In this document: positions 11,183-20,577 of the stretch, piece after piece
How positions within the stretch are numbered: position 1 is the first letter of the stretch
Layout of the letters: each line of letters begins with the position of its first letter
NCBI RefSeq assembly: GCF_001021045.1
Contig: NZ_CP011545.1
Location: 434,001-498,000 of the forward strand
Direction: 5' to 3'
From: Corynebacterium testudinoris
GTDB lineage: Bacteria; Actinomycetota; Actinomycetes; Mycobacteriales; Mycobacteriaceae
DNA: 64,000 nt
Made by a program: the position numbers and the translations under genes
The notes under the pieces: model-generated
Database searches by the model: none
What the model saw: the letters and a program-made list of their open reading frames with translations, nothing else
What the model was told of the DNA's origin: nothing

Positions 11183-11391
11183 GTGATCGCGACGGGCTGG
11201 TCCCGACCGGAAGGCATTTCGGCGAGGGGCGTCCTGGGGTTTTGGTGGCGGGGTGGGGTTCCGGTCGCGAGGAGGGGGTCGGGATCAGGGGTGATCGCGA
11301 CTTTTAGCTGATTTTGCGGCGTGCGGAGTGGCGCGACCTTGGGTTTTGGGTAGCGGGGTGAGGTTCCGGTCGAGATCAGGAGGTCGGGATC
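11183..11391 (+). repeat. Imperfect tandem duplication of ~105-108 bp in intergenic DNA
   Basis: Two diverged copies lie head to tail. GTGATCGCGAC occurs at 11183 and 11291. The phrase with GGTTTTGG, GCGGGGTG, GGTTCCGGTCG and GGTCGGGATCA occurs at about 11236-11286 and again at about 11341-11391. No protein-like reading frame is convincing here, and the middle of each unit is poorly conserved. Confidence 0.75.
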
Positions 11392-11394
11392 ACC

Positions 11395-11400
11395 TAGGAT
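11395..11400 (+). promoter_or_regulatory. -10 hexamer for a leaderless transcript
   Basis: TAGGAT lies exactly 7 nt before the ATG at 11408, the spacing of a transcript that begins at the start codon. Confidence 0.5.
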
Positions 11401-11407
11401 GACGGCC

Positions 11408-12094
11408 ATGTATCCCGAATTTCTGGCGGTCGGATTTGATCAGCAACCTGGTGAGATCTCTGACGTGATTTTTGATCAAGAGCTGGTTGGCGAAGAAGAT
11501 TGCGGGGACGGCTACCAATTGTGCGCGGCCTACGTCGATCCCTCGGGAGTCCGAATCAGCGTGGGCCTGCGGGATAGCAAGCCGTACCTGCACGCGGGTG
11601 TTTCGGGTCCAGTCAGTGGTGCTGGCGAAGTAACGCGGTTGAGCGATACCACCGCGCGGGTGGATCTGGGCGATGCCATGGTCTTGGCGAATGTGGAATT
11701 GCCAGCGAACTACCCCAGCGATGAGCCGCAGTCTGCGCGGGAGATCCGTCTCAGTGCGGTGGGGGTGGAAGGCATCCGGGTGTATCCCTCGGAAGAGGCG
11801 TATGTGGCAGAGGAGGATTCTGCGGCTGTGGGGCAATTGATATCGCTTGGGTTGATCTCGCTTCAGAGCAGTGCTCAGCAGCCGAACGCGATCGCTTTTC
11901 TATCCGGGCGGTGCCGTGAAGCCGAGCTTCGCACCAATACGCTGACGGGGAAGAATTTTTGGTATCTGCTCGTCGATACGAAGGTGCCCCTTGCGGTTGC
12001 GCTGCCGGAGGGGGTGAAACCAGTGCCGGCCGTGGGGTCCGTGGTGGTTGGGCAGGTGCTTGTCTACGCCTCGGAGATGAGTTCGCCCGCGTAG
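11408..12094 (+). CDS. Conserved hypothetical protein
   Basis: 228 residues from the ATG at 11408; an earlier ATG at 11399 is less likely because a -10-like TAGGAT precedes 11408 by 7 nt. No signal peptide or membrane segment is visible. The sequence is acidic and beta-rich, opening with YPEFLAVGFDQQPGEISDV. I do not recognise a family. It ends inside the 3' end of the converging fdhD gene (31-nt overlap). Confidence 0.65.
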   Translation: MYPEFLAVGFDQQPGEISDVIFDQELVGEEDCGDGYQLCAAYVDPSGVRISVGLRDSKPYLHAGVSGPVSGAGEVTRLSDTTARVDLGDAMVLANVELPANYPSDEPQSAREIRLSAVGVEGIRVYPSEEAYVAEEDSAAVGQLISLGLISLQSSAQQPNAIAFLSGRCREAELRTNTLTGKNFWYLLVDTKVPLAVALPEGVKPVPAVGSVVVGQVLVYASEMSSPA

Positions 12095-12897
12095 AGGTTG
12101 AATCGATTGTCGCGGGTAAAGCCGGTTAGCGCTAGGCCCGCAGATCGGGCGAGGTCGACGGCGAGGGAGCTGGCGGCTGAGACCGCAACCAGCGCACCGA
12201 ATCCGGCCATGATGGCTTTTTGGGCTAGTTCGAAGGAGGCGCGGGAGCTCATGACCAGGATGAGGTCATCGGCAGGCAACCTTCCCTGGAGGAGGAGATG
12301 GCCAATGACTTTGTCAGCGGCGTTGTGCCGGCCGATGTCCTCGCGAGCGACAATCAACTCGCCGTCCCTGGTGAATGCGCCTGCAGCATGGATACCGCCG
12401 GTACGGCGGAATTGCTGCTGCTGATCCCGTAACCGATCGGGAAGTTGGACCACGACGGCGGGGTCGAGGGGGAAGCGACGTGGGGGAGCGGCGACCTTGC
12501 CCAAAATTTGTTCGATGGACGAGGATCCGCAGACCCCGCAGGCAGAAGTGGTCGTCGATAAGCGAAATGATTCGAGGCCGGGGGCGCGGACGCTGGAGGC
12601 GAGATCAACATCGATGACGTTATAGGTGTTGGTGCCATCGGGGCCGGTGGCTCCGGCGCAGTAGCGGGCGGTGGTGACGTCGGCGGCGGAACGGATGATG
12701 CCTTCTCCGTAGAGGAAACCGTGCACCATCTCGATGTCGTGGCCCGGCGTGCGCATGGTGGTGTTAAGGGTGGGTCCGCCGACGCGGAGCTCCAGCGGCT
12801 CCTCGGCGGTGACGTAATCGGAGCGGGTATCCGTATGGATGCCCTCCGGCTCGACGGAGACGCGAGTGACAGCGAAGGTTCTATTGAGACGACCCAC
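12064..12897 (-). CDS. fdhD: Formate dehydrogenase accessory sulfurtransferase FdhD
   Basis: 277 residues from a GTG that shares one base with the preceding stop (TAGTG). Family signatures are present: the CGVCG cysteine motif, EPLELRV, HDIEMVHGFLYGEGII and DIGRHNAADKVIG. FdhD passes sulfur from a cysteine desulfurase to the bis-MGD molybdenum cofactor of formate dehydrogenase. No formate dehydrogenase subunit gene is in this window. It forms a two-gene unit with the upstream DUF6457 gene, inserted between ribosomal protein genes. Confidence 0.95.
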   Translation of the reverse strand: MGRLNRTFAVTRVSVEPEGIHTDTRSDYVTAEEPLELRVGGPTLNTTMRTPGHDIEMVHGFLYGEGIIRSAADVTTARYCAGATGPDGTNTYNVIDVDLASSVRAPGLESFRLSTTTSACGVCGSSSIEQILGKVAAPPRRFPLDPAVVVQLPDRLRDQQQQFRRTGGIHAAGAFTRDGELIVAREDIGRHNAADKVIGHLLLQGRLPADDLILVMSSRASFELAQKAIMAGFGALVAVSAASSLAVDLARSAGLALTGFTRDNRFNLYAGELISEA

Positions 12898-13178
12898 TAG
12901 GACATCTCCTTGAGCATCGCCTGGAGCGCGTGAACCTGGGACTTGGTTAAGGCAACGGTCTCTTCCGCGTCAGAAGTCTCCCTGCCCACGGCCAGGCCGA
13001 GGAGAAAAGCGGTGACCGGTGCCGCCGGCCGGGATGGGCCATGGGCGACGTCGCGGGTGAGGTCGAGGATATCGCGCATCAGGTCGTTGACCAGGCTCGG
13101 CTCCAGGTCGAGAGACGTGGCGGCCGTTGTGAGCCACGTGTGGGCGGAGGCTAGATTTTCGTCTTTGCGCGCGTTCAT
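12897..13178 (-). CDS. DUF6457 family small protein
   Basis: 93 residues from the ATG at 13178 (MNARKDENL), preferred over an ATG 9 nt upstream because TAGAAT lies 7 nt before it. The all-helical sequence with ILDLTRDVAHGPSRPAAPVT resembles the DUF6457 domain, which actinobacteria often encode beside or fused to the molybdopterin guanylyltransferase MobA. Coupling to fdhD supports a molybdenum-cofactor link; the biochemical role is unknown. Confidence 0.8.
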   Translation of the reverse strand: MNARKDENLASAHTWLTTAATSLDLEPSLVNDLMRDILDLTRDVAHGPSRPAAPVTAFLLGLAVGRETSDAEETVALTKSQVHALQAMLKEMS

Positions 13179-13185
13179 TCTGACC

Positions 13186-13191
13186 ATTCTA
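13186..13191 (-). promoter_or_regulatory. -10 hexamer for the DUF6457-fdhD transcript
   Basis: On the minus strand TAGAAT is followed by 7 nt and then ATG, consistent with a leaderless message. Confidence 0.5.
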
Positions 13192-13450
13192 GGAGGGATT
13201 TTGAGCTGGGGGCATGGACGGGTATCCTGGCTTGTCGGACTCGTGTGCCTTGTGAAAGGTGCACGTAACCGCCAAGAACTAAGACATTCAACTTTGTTGT
13301 AGGCCCCCCGCCAACATGGCGACCGGGTGGAAGTGGCAGCGAGCGCCCCAGACTATTGAGTTTGGGGAGCGTGAAGTGGCCCGACGGAATACCCGGCAAA
13401 CGACCACGGTGGGTAGGGAACCGCAGCGAGAAAGGTACCGGTCACCAACC
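13192..13450 (+). other. Leader/promoter region before rpsH, no gene
   Basis: About 260 nt without a credible gene. It must carry the rpsH promoter, since fdhD and DUF6457 point away. A hairpin (CCCCA at 13346-13350 with TGGGG at 13363-13367) and a repeated GAAGTGGC (about 13330 and 13373) flank it; these could belong to an autoregulatory leader, but I cannot show this. Confidence 0.35.
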
Positions 13451-13849
13451 ATGACCATGACTGATCCTATCGCCGACATGCTGTCGCGCGTGCGCAATGC
13501 AAACCATGCGCACCACGACACTGTGTCGATGCCGTCTTCCAAGCTGAAGATCAACATCGCGGAGATCCTCAAGCAGGAGGGCTACATCGCTGGCTACTCT
13601 GTCGAGGATGCTCGGGTCGGCAAGACCCTCTCCCTCGAGCTCAAGTACAGCCCGACTCGTGAGCGCTCCATCGCTGGCCTGCGCCGCGTGTCCAAGCCGG
13701 GTCTGCGCGTGTACGCCAAGTCCACCAATCTGCCGCAGGTCCTCGGAGGCCTGGGCGTGGCTATCATTTCCACGTCCCAGGGTCTGCTGACCGACCGTCA
13801 GGCAACCGAGAAGGGTGTAGGCGGAGAAGTCCTCGCCTACGTCTGGTAA
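13451..13849 (+). CDS. rpsH: 30S ribosomal protein S8
   Basis: 132 residues from the ATG at 13451 ([17 protein letters not shown]), the corynebacterial S8 length. The C-terminal signature GGEVLAYVW is intact. S8 binds helix 21 of 16S rRNA and in many bacteria autoregulates the spc operon. Confidence 0.97.
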   Translation: MTMTDPIADMLSRVRNANHAHHDTVSMPSSKLKINIAEILKQEGYIAGYSVEDARVGKTLSLELKYSPTRERSIAGLRRVSKPGLRVYAKSTNLPQVLGGLGVAIISTSQGLLTDRQATEKGVGGEVLAYVW

Positions 13850-13864
13850 AGGGAGGATTGACTA

Positions 13865-14401
13865 ATGTCGCGTATCGGTAAGAACCCGATTGCCATCCCG
13901 TCCGGCGTCACCACGACGATCGACGGCCAGAACATCGAGGTCAAGGGCCCGAAGGGCACCCTGTCTTTCGAGGTCCCGGCTCCGATCTCCGTCGCCGTTG
14001 AGGAAAACGAGATCCTCGTTACCCGTCCGGATGACAACCGTAAGAACCGTGCTCTCCACGGTCTGTCCCGTTCTCTCGTCAACAACCTCGTTGTCGGCGT
14101 GACTGAGGGCTACACCATCAAGATGGAGATCTTCGGCGTGGGCTACCGCGTCCAGGCTAAGGGCAAGAACCTTGAGTTCGCCCTCGGCTACTCCCACCCG
14201 ATTCTGATCGAGGCTCCGGAGGGCATCACCTTTGCGGTTGATGGCACCACCAAGTTCTCTATCGCGGGTATTGACAAGCAGCAGGTCGGGCAGATCGCCG
14301 CCAACATTCGCCGTCTGCGGAAGGACGACCCCTACAAGGGCAAGGGCATCCGCTACGAAGGCGAGCAGGTCCGCCGCAAGGTCGGAAAGACGGGTAAGTA
14401 A
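13865..14401 (+). CDS. rplF: 50S ribosomal protein L6
   Basis: 178 residues, ATG with GGAGG upstream. Both L6 halves are present, ending in the conserved [12 protein letters not shown] region. Second gene of the rpsH-rplO unit, 15 nt after rpsH. Confidence 0.97.
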   Translation: MSRIGKNPIAIPSGVTTTIDGQNIEVKGPKGTLSFEVPAPISVAVEENEILVTRPDDNRKNRALHGLSRSLVNNLVVGVTEGYTIKMEIFGVGYRVQAKGKNLEFALGYSHPILIEAPEGITFAVDGTTKFSIAGIDKQQVGQIAANIRRLRKDDPYKGKGIRYEGEQVRRKVGKTGK

Positions 14402-14403
14402 GC

Positions 14404-14808
14404 ATGAGCAACACTGCAGAGAACTCCAAGCGCACTCCGGTTGGCAAGGACATTTCGTCCCGTCGCCGCGAGGCCCGCGCACGCCGTCACTTCCGTATCC
14501 GCAAGACCCTGCGTGGCACCCCCGAGGCGCCACGTCTGGTCGTGCACCGCACCTCCCGTCACCTGCATGTGCAGGTGATCGACGACAATGCCGGTCACAC
14601 CCTGGTCGCCGCCTCCACCATGGAGCCGGATGTTCGCACCGTTGAGGGCGACAAGAAGGCCAAGGGCGCCAAGGTCGGTCAGCTCATCGCTGAGCGCGCC
14701 AAGGCTGCTGGCATCGAGACGGTCGTCTTCGACCGTGCGGGTTACAAGTACCACGGCCGCATTGCCGCTCTGGCTGATGCCGCACGTGAAGGTGGTCTGA
14801 AGTTCTAA
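14404..14808 (+). CDS. rplR: 50S ribosomal protein L18
   Basis: 134 residues, 2 nt after rplF. The C-terminal [20 protein letters not shown] is diagnostic of L18, which binds 5S rRNA. The N-terminal 30 residues are basic, as usual. Confidence 0.97.
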   Translation: MSNTAENSKRTPVGKDISSRRREARARRHFRIRKTLRGTPEAPRLVVHRTSRHLHVQVIDDNAGHTLVAASTMEPDVRTVEGDKKAKGAKVGQLIAERAKAAGIETVVFDRAGYKYHGRIAALADAAREGGLKF

Positions 14809-14848
14809 TGATCACCGACTCCATGAACATCAACGGAAGGATCGCGTA

Positions 14849-15481
14849 ATGCCGGGACGTGAACGGCGTGACGGCGGACGCTCCGCCGACGACAACAGCA
14901 ACAACAACAAGAATGATCGCCGCGGCGGACGTCGCGACGATCGTCGTAACCAGCAGCAGGACGAGCGCAGCCAGTACCTGGAGCGCGTTGTCACCATCAA
15001 CCGCGTCTCCAAGGTCGTTAAGGGTGGTCGTCGCTTCAGCTTCACCGCTCTCGTGATCGTGGGCGACGGCCAGGGCATGGTCGGCGTCGGTTACGGCAAG
15101 GCCAAGGAAGTTCCGGCTGCGATCCAGAAGGGTGCTGAAGAGGCTCGTAAGAACTTCTTCCGCGTCCCGATGGTCGGCGGCACCATCACCCACCCGGTTC
15201 AGGGTGAGGCTGCAGCGGGCATCGTTATGCTCCGCCCGGCCGCACCGGGTACCGGTGTTATCGCTGGTGGCGCTGCCCGTCCGGTGCTTGAGTGCGCCGG
15301 TGTCCAGGACATCCTGTCGAAGTCGCTTGGCTCCGACAACGCCATCAACGTCGTCCACGCCACCGTGGACGGCCTGAAGCAGCTGGTTCGCCCCGAAGAG
15401 GTCGCCGCACGCCGCGGCAAGACCCTCGAGGAGGTCGCTCCGGCTCGTATGCTGCGCGCCCGCGCAGGTCAGGAGGCGTAA
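14849..15481 (+). CDS. rpsE: 30S ribosomal protein S5
   Basis: 210 residues. The S5 core ([21 protein letters not shown], then [13 protein letters not shown]) begins at about residue 45. Before it lies a low-complexity extension rich in Asn, Asp, Arg and Gln, longer than in enterobacterial S5 but common in actinobacteria. Confidence 0.97.
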   Translation: MPGRERRDGGRSADDNSNNNKNDRRGGRRDDRRNQQQDERSQYLERVVTINRVSKVVKGGRRFSFTALVIVGDGQGMVGVGYGKAKEVPAAIQKGAEEARKNFFRVPMVGGTITHPVQGEAAAGIVMLRPAAPGTGVIAGGAARPVLECAGVQDILSKSLGSDNAINVVHATVDGLKQLVRPEEVAARRGKTLEEVAPARMLRARAGQEA

Positions 15482-15484
15482 ACT

Positions 15485-15670
15485 ATGGCTCTGAAGATCA
15501 CCCAGATCAAGGGACTGGTTGGCACCAAGCCGAAGCAGCGTGAAAACATGCAGGCTCTCGGACTTCGCCGCATCCGCCACTCCGTGGTCCGCCCCGACAC
15601 CCCCGCGGTGCGTGGCATGATCCACGTCGTGCGCCACCTGGTCACCGTCGAAGAAGTGGCAGGGGAGTAG
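15485..15670 (+). CDS. rpmD: 50S ribosomal protein L30
   Basis: 61 residues with L30 features ([30 protein letters not shown]). It starts 3 nt after rpsE with GGAGG upstream. Confidence 0.96.
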   Translation: MALKITQIKGLVGTKPKQRENMQALGLRRIRHSVVRPDTPAVRGMIHVVRHLVTVEEVAGE

Positions 15671-15676
15671 TAACAC

Positions 15677-16123
15677 ATGAGCGAAATTATTAAGCTCCAC
15701 GACCTGCGCCCGGCAAAGGGCGCCAACACGCCGAAGACCCGCGTTGGCCGCGGTGAGGCATCCAAGGGCAAGACCGCTGGTCGCGGCACCAAGGGCACCA
15801 AGGCTCGCAAGCAGGTTTCGGCCGCTTTCGAGGGTGGCCAGATGCCGCTGCACATGCGTCTGCCGAAGCTCAAGGGCTTCAAGAACCCGAACAAGGTCTA
15901 TTTCCAGGTTGTTAACGTTTCCGACCTGGAGAAGGCTTTCCCGCAGGGTGGCGACGTCACTGTGGCCGACATCGTTGCAGCGGGCCTCGTGCGCCCGAAG
16001 CAGCCGGTGAAGGTTCTGGGCAACGGCGACCTCGGCGTCAAGCTGAACGTCACCGCTGCTAAGTTCTCCAAGTCTGCGGTCGAGAAGATCGAGGCTGCCG
16101 GAGGCACCGTCACCGAGGCTTAA
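15677..16123 (+). CDS. rplO: 50S ribosomal protein L15
   Basis: 148 residues with the glycine-rich basic N-terminus ([21 protein letters not shown]) and the C-terminal L15e/L18 region. Last gene of the rpsH-rplO unit. In most bacteria secY follows at once; here a terminator and an htaA-like gene intervene. Confidence 0.97.
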   Translation: MSEIIKLHDLRPAKGANTPKTRVGRGEASKGKTAGRGTKGTKARKQVSAAFEGGQMPLHMRLPKLKGFKNPNKVYFQVVNVSDLEKAFPQGGDVTVADIVAAGLVRPKQPVKVLGNGDLGVKLNVTAAKFSKSAVEKIEAAGGTVTEA

Positions 16124-16155
16124 GCCCTCGTTGACCTGTTCTTTTCGGACAGAAG

Positions 16156-16200
16156 CTACTGCCCCATTCCGCATCGCGGGATGGGGCAGTAGTCTTTGTT
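16156..16200 (+). terminator. Terminator after rplO
   Basis: CTACTGCCCCAT at 16156 onward pairs with ATGGGGCAGTAG ending at 16192, then TCTTTGTT. A strong Rho-independent terminator. Confidence 0.88.
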
Positions 16201-16231
16201 AGGGTCACCTTTGTTTACCAAAACCCTGTGT

Positions 16232-16267
16232 GTAATATCAGTATAGTCCAAGGCAAGGCTAACCTTA
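16232..16267 (+). promoter_or_regulatory. Iron-regulated promoter of the htaA-like gene (DtxR box)
   Basis: TAATAT (16232-16237) and TATAGT (16242-16247) are -10 candidates. Directly after, 16249-16267 (CAAGGCAAGGCTAACCTTA) matches the DtxR consensus at 14 of 19 positions, with the core AGGCTAACCT perfect. A repressor here would cover the transcription start. Confidence 0.75.
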
Positions 16268-16320
16268 GTCATGCTGCGGCCTGACATTACTTGCCCATCG
16301 ACACACGAGGTATTTCAATA

Positions 16321-19128
16321 GTGAACCCCCGTCTATCCCGGCGGCCGTACGCGCGCAAAAGTCTCAGCGCCGTCGCCGTTGCCACCACGGTCAGCTTGCT
16401 GCTCATCCCCTCCGTCCGAGCTGAAGATGCCACAGATGCCACAGGTGCCACAGCCACAGAAACCGTAGAAGCGGTTGAAGCCGTGACGGCGGCGGAGACG
16501 CCGACTGAAGCGGACGTCGATAAGCAGGTGGTGGCAGAGCAGGCACAGGAACGCAGTGCGTATTCCGTGCCGCCGATCGCCATCGTGGGCCACCCCGTGA
16601 CCTACGTGGGCAAGGGGTTCACACCTGGTGAGCGCGTGGGTGTTTTCGGTGACCTGTTTACCCATGACATTTGCTACATGGACATTTCCAGCAGCGGCAC
16701 GGGTAGCTGCACCGTCAGCAAGGTGCCCTCGCACGGCAAGGACTACGACACCGGTCGGGTGTGGCTGGCGAAGAGCGACCGGGCGCCGGAGGAGGAGCGC
16801 GTCTACTTCCCGGCTGGTACGGGTGGTATCCGCGAGAAGGGCAACATCGGCGCCACGTTCGCCTTCGAGAATCAGAACGTCGCGCAGGGCAGCACCGCCA
16901 TCGTCAACTTCTCCGGGGTGGAGCGAGATGACATCATCGCGTTCACCGCTGAGAATCTGCCCAACGTGGAACTGGGCCGGGCCACGGCAAATTCCAGCGG
17001 CCGGGGCCGCGCCGTGCTCACCATCCCGGAGTCCATGCCGCTGGGCCTGCAGTCTGTGCGGGGGAAGAAGGTCGGGAGCGAGGACGTCAACGCCGAGGCC
17101 TTCATCAACGTCACTGCCTCCACCGGCCTGCCTCCGGCGAGCGTGCGCGCCGTTCCGTCGATGGTGCCGGCGATCGCGAATACGCCCTACGCCTTCACCA
17201 TGGATAACTACGCCATCGGTCGCACCGTCGGTGTGAAGACCGCTGCCAGTGCCACCGAGTTCCGCACCGGCTGCATCGCGAACACCGGCAACCGCGCTAC
17301 CTGCTTCGACACGGTCAACTGGGATAAGCCGGGGCCGCAGACGAAGAAGATCTACGCCGTTGACTTGGGCGATACCGAGCTGCCGATGCCGGGCACCTCG
17401 ATCCAGGCAAAGTTCACGGAGAAGTCCAACGAATCCGTCAACTCGATGCGCTTCTACCAAATCAAGGAGCCGGTGCGGGTGTTCGCGGCGGATGGCACCA
17501 CCGCGCTGCGGGACATGCGCGTGGGCAGCGACTTCGTGGCCAAGGTCCGCCTCAACGACGAGGTATTCCCGGAAGATAAGCAGAAGTGGGGCCTGACCTA
17601 TACCAAGGTTGCTGAAGGCACGCCCGTTTCCTTCAACCTGTTGGCCAGCGCGCTGTCGACGAACCGCATCCCGGTGGGGGAGGGCGTGGTCGATTCCAAC
17701 GGTGAATTGACCGCCACCCTCTCAGTCCCGGCGCATACCCCCTTCGTCTACGGTGGATACCTCCTCGAAGTTGTCTACGAAGAAGACGGCACCGAGTACA
17801 CCATGCACCACCAGTTGCCGCGCCTGAGCACCTCCGGGATCGCCAAGCCCGACATCTCCGTGTTCGGCCACGTGTGGCGCGGCGGCGACCTCTCGATGAC
17901 GGCCTCCAACCTGGGCCCCAACCAGGAAGTGCGCGTCTACGTTGACACGGTCGACGAGGCCAACCGCGTCGCAGGAAACCAGCGCCTGCGGGCCAACGCC
18001 TCCGGCACCGTCACCATCTCCGGGGCGCTCCCGCAGTCCGTGGGCACCGGCGCCCACAAGCTCCTGATCACCCGCCCGAGCGCTGATCGCACCGAAGACC
18101 AGATCATCGACCGCGAAGTCACTTTCCACGTCCTGGGCTACGACAACGACAACGGGTTCCGGCAGGGGGCCAACACAACCATGCTTATCGACGGCCTGAA
18201 GGCCAACGAATCAGTCACCGCCAGCATTGGCGGCATCGAGGTCGCAACGGCCGCGGCCAACGCCGATGGCGTGGCCACCCTCACCGGGATCACCCCGGCC
18301 CTCCAGGGGGATGACAGTGGCCTGTCCACCCTCCAGATCCAGGTCGGTGAGCAGATCCTCAACCGCGAGGTCTTTGTGGCCTGGCCCGCCCCGGAAACCA
18401 CTCCCGTGGAGACGACCACCGGCTCCCTGACGTGGGGTATCCGCGACAGCTTCCGCCACCACATGCAGAAGAACGGCTTTGGCCTCGGCGGCTGGAAGCT
18501 CAACAACGTCGGCTACACCGACGCGGAGGAATTCGAATGGAACCTGCGCGCCGAGAGCCCCACCAAGTTCGTGGCCAATGACCCCAACGCCTCCGTCCGC
18601 ATCACCTCCTACGAGGGCGCCATGAACCACGTGTTCGCCGCCCCCGAAATCGAGGTCACCGGCGACAACACCGCCACCCTGTCCATGCTGGTGTCACGCT
18701 ACAACTACCCCTTCGCCGACCTCACCGCGATCCTCGAGGGCAAGAAGGAGCTCGACCGCACCAACGTGCTCACCGAGCGTATCGACGTCGCCCTGCTCAC
18801 CTTCGCCGAGCCCATCAAGGTTGGGGCCGATGGCAGCTTCGGGGGCACCGCGAAGGCCACCGTCCCGGCGGCCGCCGAAGACGTCTACTTCGCCTACAAC
18901 GCCGGCGATAGCCTGGCCGATGTCACTGTGCGCCTCGGTGCCACGGGTGAGGACACCACCGCTCCGTCGACCACTCCTTCGACCACTCCTTCGGTCACCG
19001 CGAACCCCGAGCAGCCGGAAGGAAACGACAAGCCTGCCTCGAATGGCAGCAAGGGCTTCTTTGAAACGATCGGCGGCTGGCTGTCGTCGCTGTGGCGTTG
19101 GCTGTTCGGTTGGTTGTTCCGGATCTAA
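16321..19128 (+). CDS. HtaA-domain cell-surface hemin-binding protein
   Basis: 935 residues from the GTG at 16321. A TTG 30 nt upstream is in frame, but the GTG start gives a clean signal peptide ending near VRA (34) and has GAGG 10 nt before it. After an acidic linker come roughly 650 residues of beta-rich, Ig-like segments. A single HtaA conserved region follows at about 701-875, opening LTWGIRDSFRHHM and containing NHVFAAPEIEV with a candidate heme-ligand His770. A Thr/Pro/Ser linker leads to a Trp-rich hydrophobic C-terminus (about 913-935) that should hold it in the envelope. HtaA proteins take hemin from hemoglobin for the HmuTUV importer, which is not in this window. It is monocistronic, preceded by a DtxR box. 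Confidence 0.87.
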   Translation: MNPRLSRRPYARKSLSAVAVATTVSLLLIPSVRAEDATDATGATATETVEAVEAVTAAETPTEADVDKQVVAEQAQERSAYSVPPIAIVGHPVTYVGKGFTPGERVGVFGDLFTHDICYMDISSSGTGSCTVSKVPSHGKDYDTGRVWLAKSDRAPEEERVYFPAGTGGIREKGNIGATFAFENQNVAQGSTAIVNFSGVERDDIIAFTAENLPNVELGRATANSSGRGRAVLTIPESMPLGLQSVRGKKVGSEDVNAEAFINVTASTGLPPASVRAVPSMVPAIANTPYAFTMDNYAIGRTVGVKTAASATEFRTGCIANTGNRATCFDTVNWDKPGPQTKKIYAVDLGDTELPMPGTSIQAKFTEKSNESVNSMRFYQIKEPVRVFAADGTTALRDMRVGSDFVAKVRLNDEVFPEDKQKWGLTYTKVAEGTPVSFNLLASALSTNRIPVGEGVVDSNGELTATLSVPAHTPFVYGGYLLEVVYEEDGTEYTMHHQLPRLSTSGIAKPDISVFGHVWRGGDLSMTASNLGPNQEVRVYVDTVDEANRVAGNQRLRANASGTVTISGALPQSVGTGAHKLLITRPSADRTEDQIIDREVTFHVLGYDNDNGFRQGANTTMLIDGLKANESVTASIGGIEVATAAANADGVATLTGITPALQGDDSGLSTLQIQVGEQILNREVFVAWPAPETTPVETTTGSLTWGIRDSFRHHMQKNGFGLGGWKLNNVGYTDAEEFEWNLRAESPTKFVANDPNASVRITSYEGAMNHVFAAPEIEVTGDNTATLSMLVSRYNYPFADLTAILEGKKELDRTNVLTERIDVALLTFAEPIKVGADGSFGGTAKATVPAAAEDVYFAYNAGDSLADVTVRLGATGEDTTAPSTTPSTTPSVTANPEQPEGNDKPASNGSKGFFETIGGWLSSLWRWLFGWLFRI

Positions 19129-19254
19129 TGGTCCTATAATCGCCACACGTCCGCGACTGGCCTCCAGCACACTGGTAGGCTAATCAAGTCAATTGTGTCA
19201 AACCCTCGCGTACCCTGATCGTTCGTGGTCAGGGATGTGGGGCCAGGAGGCTTA

Positions 19255-20577
19255 GTGTCCGCCATTATCCAGGCATTCAAGGATATCGATCTGCGCAAGA
19301 AGATTATCTTCACTGTGCTGATGGTCATCCTGTACCGCATCGGTGCGCAGATCCCTTCCCCGGGAGTGGATTACGCATCCATTAGCGGGCGGTTGCGTGA
19401 ACTGACCCAGGAGCAGGGCAGCGTCTACTCGCTGATCAACCTCTTCTCGGGCGGTGCGCTGCTGCAGCTGTCGATCTTCGCCATCGGCATCATGCCCTAC
19501 ATCACCGCGTCGATTATCGTGCAGCTGCTCACGGTCGTCATTCCTCACTTCGAAGAATTGAAGAAGGAAGGCCAATCCGGCCAGACGAAGATGACGCAGT
19601 ACACCCGCTACCTCACGCTGGCGCTGGCGCTGCTGCAGTCCGCGGGCATCGTCGCCCTCGCTGATCGTGAGCAGCTGCTCGGCCAGGGCATCCAGGTGCT
19701 CGTGTCTGATCGCAGCCTCTGGGACCTCATCATCCTCGTGACGGTGATGACCTCGGGTGCCATGCTCGTCATGTGGATCGGTGAGCTCATCACCGAAAAG
19801 GGCGTGGGCAACGGCATGTCCCTGCTCATCTTCGCCGGTATTGCGACCCGCCTGCCCACCGATGGCCTCAACATTCTGCAGACCTCAGGTGGCGTGGTCT
19901 TTGCCCTCGTGCTCGCCGCAGTCATCCTCCTAGTCGTCGGCGTCGTGTTCGTCGAGCAGGGCCAGCGCCGCATTCCGGTGCAGTACGCCAAGCGCATGGT
20001 GGGGCGCCGCCAATACGGCGGCACGTCGACCTACCTTCCGTTGAAGGTGAACCAGGCTGGCGTTATCCCCGTGATCTTCGCTTCGTCGCTCATCTACATG
20101 CCGGTCCTCATCACCGAGATCGTCAACTCCGGGTCGGCTGTCCCGGCGGATAACTGGTGGCAGCGCAACGTCATTGCCCACCTGATGACGCCGTCGTCCT
20201 GGCAGTACATCCTCTTGTACTTCATCCTCATCATCTTCTTCTCGTACTTCTACGTCTCCGTGCAGTATGACCCCTACGATCAGGCCGAGAACATGAAGAA
20301 GTACGGTGGATTTATCCCGGGCATCCGTCCGGGCCGACCCACCGCTGAATACCTTGGCTATGTCATGAACCGCCTGCTCTTCGTCGGTGCCGCCTACCTG
20401 GGCATCATTGCCGTGTTGCCGAACATTGCGCTCGACCTCGGCGTCGGTAATGCCAGCGCAGGAATGACGGCGTTCGGCGGCACGGCCATCTTGATTATGG
20501 TGTCGGTCGCCCTGACCACAGTGAAGCAGATTGAATCCCAGCTTCTCCAAAGCAACTACGAAGGACTGCTCAAATGA
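19255..20577 (+). CDS. secY: Preprotein translocase subunit SecY
   Basis: 440 residues from the GTG at 19255, which has AGGAGG 4 nt upstream and yields the standard N-terminus [16 protein letters not shown]; the frame is open further back but that part is not SecY. Ten membrane segments and the conserved [21 protein letters not shown] and [16 protein letters not shown] are visible. It forms the SecYEG channel. It overlaps adk by 4 nt. Confidence 0.97.
   Translation: MSAIIQAFKDIDLRKKIIFTVLMVILYRIGAQIPSPGVDYASISGRLRELTQEQGSVYSLINLFSGGALLQLSIFAIGIMPYITASIIVQLLTVVIPHFEELKKEGQSGQTKMTQYTRYLTLALALLQSAGIVALADREQLLGQGIQVLVSDRSLWDLIILVTVMTSGAMLVMWIGELITEKGVGNGMSLLIFAGIATRLPTDGLNILQTSGGVVFALVLAAVILLVVGVVFVEQGQRRIPVQYAKRMVGRRQYGGTSTYLPLKVNQAGVIPVIFASSLIYMPVLITEIVNSGSAVPADNWWQRNVIAHLMTPSSWQYILLYFILIIFFSYFYVSVQYDPYDQAENMKKYGGFIPGIRPGRPTAEYLGYVMNRLLFVGAAYLGIIAVLPNIALDLGVGNASAGMTAFGGTAILIMVSVALTTVKQIESQLLQSNYEGLLK

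Noticed and set aside
11101..11409. 102-codon minus-strand frame over the intergenic repeat
   Set aside because: It only translates the two repeat copies (GDPDLLISTGT and PDPDPLLATGT) and crosses the rplE terminator; more likely noncoding repeat.
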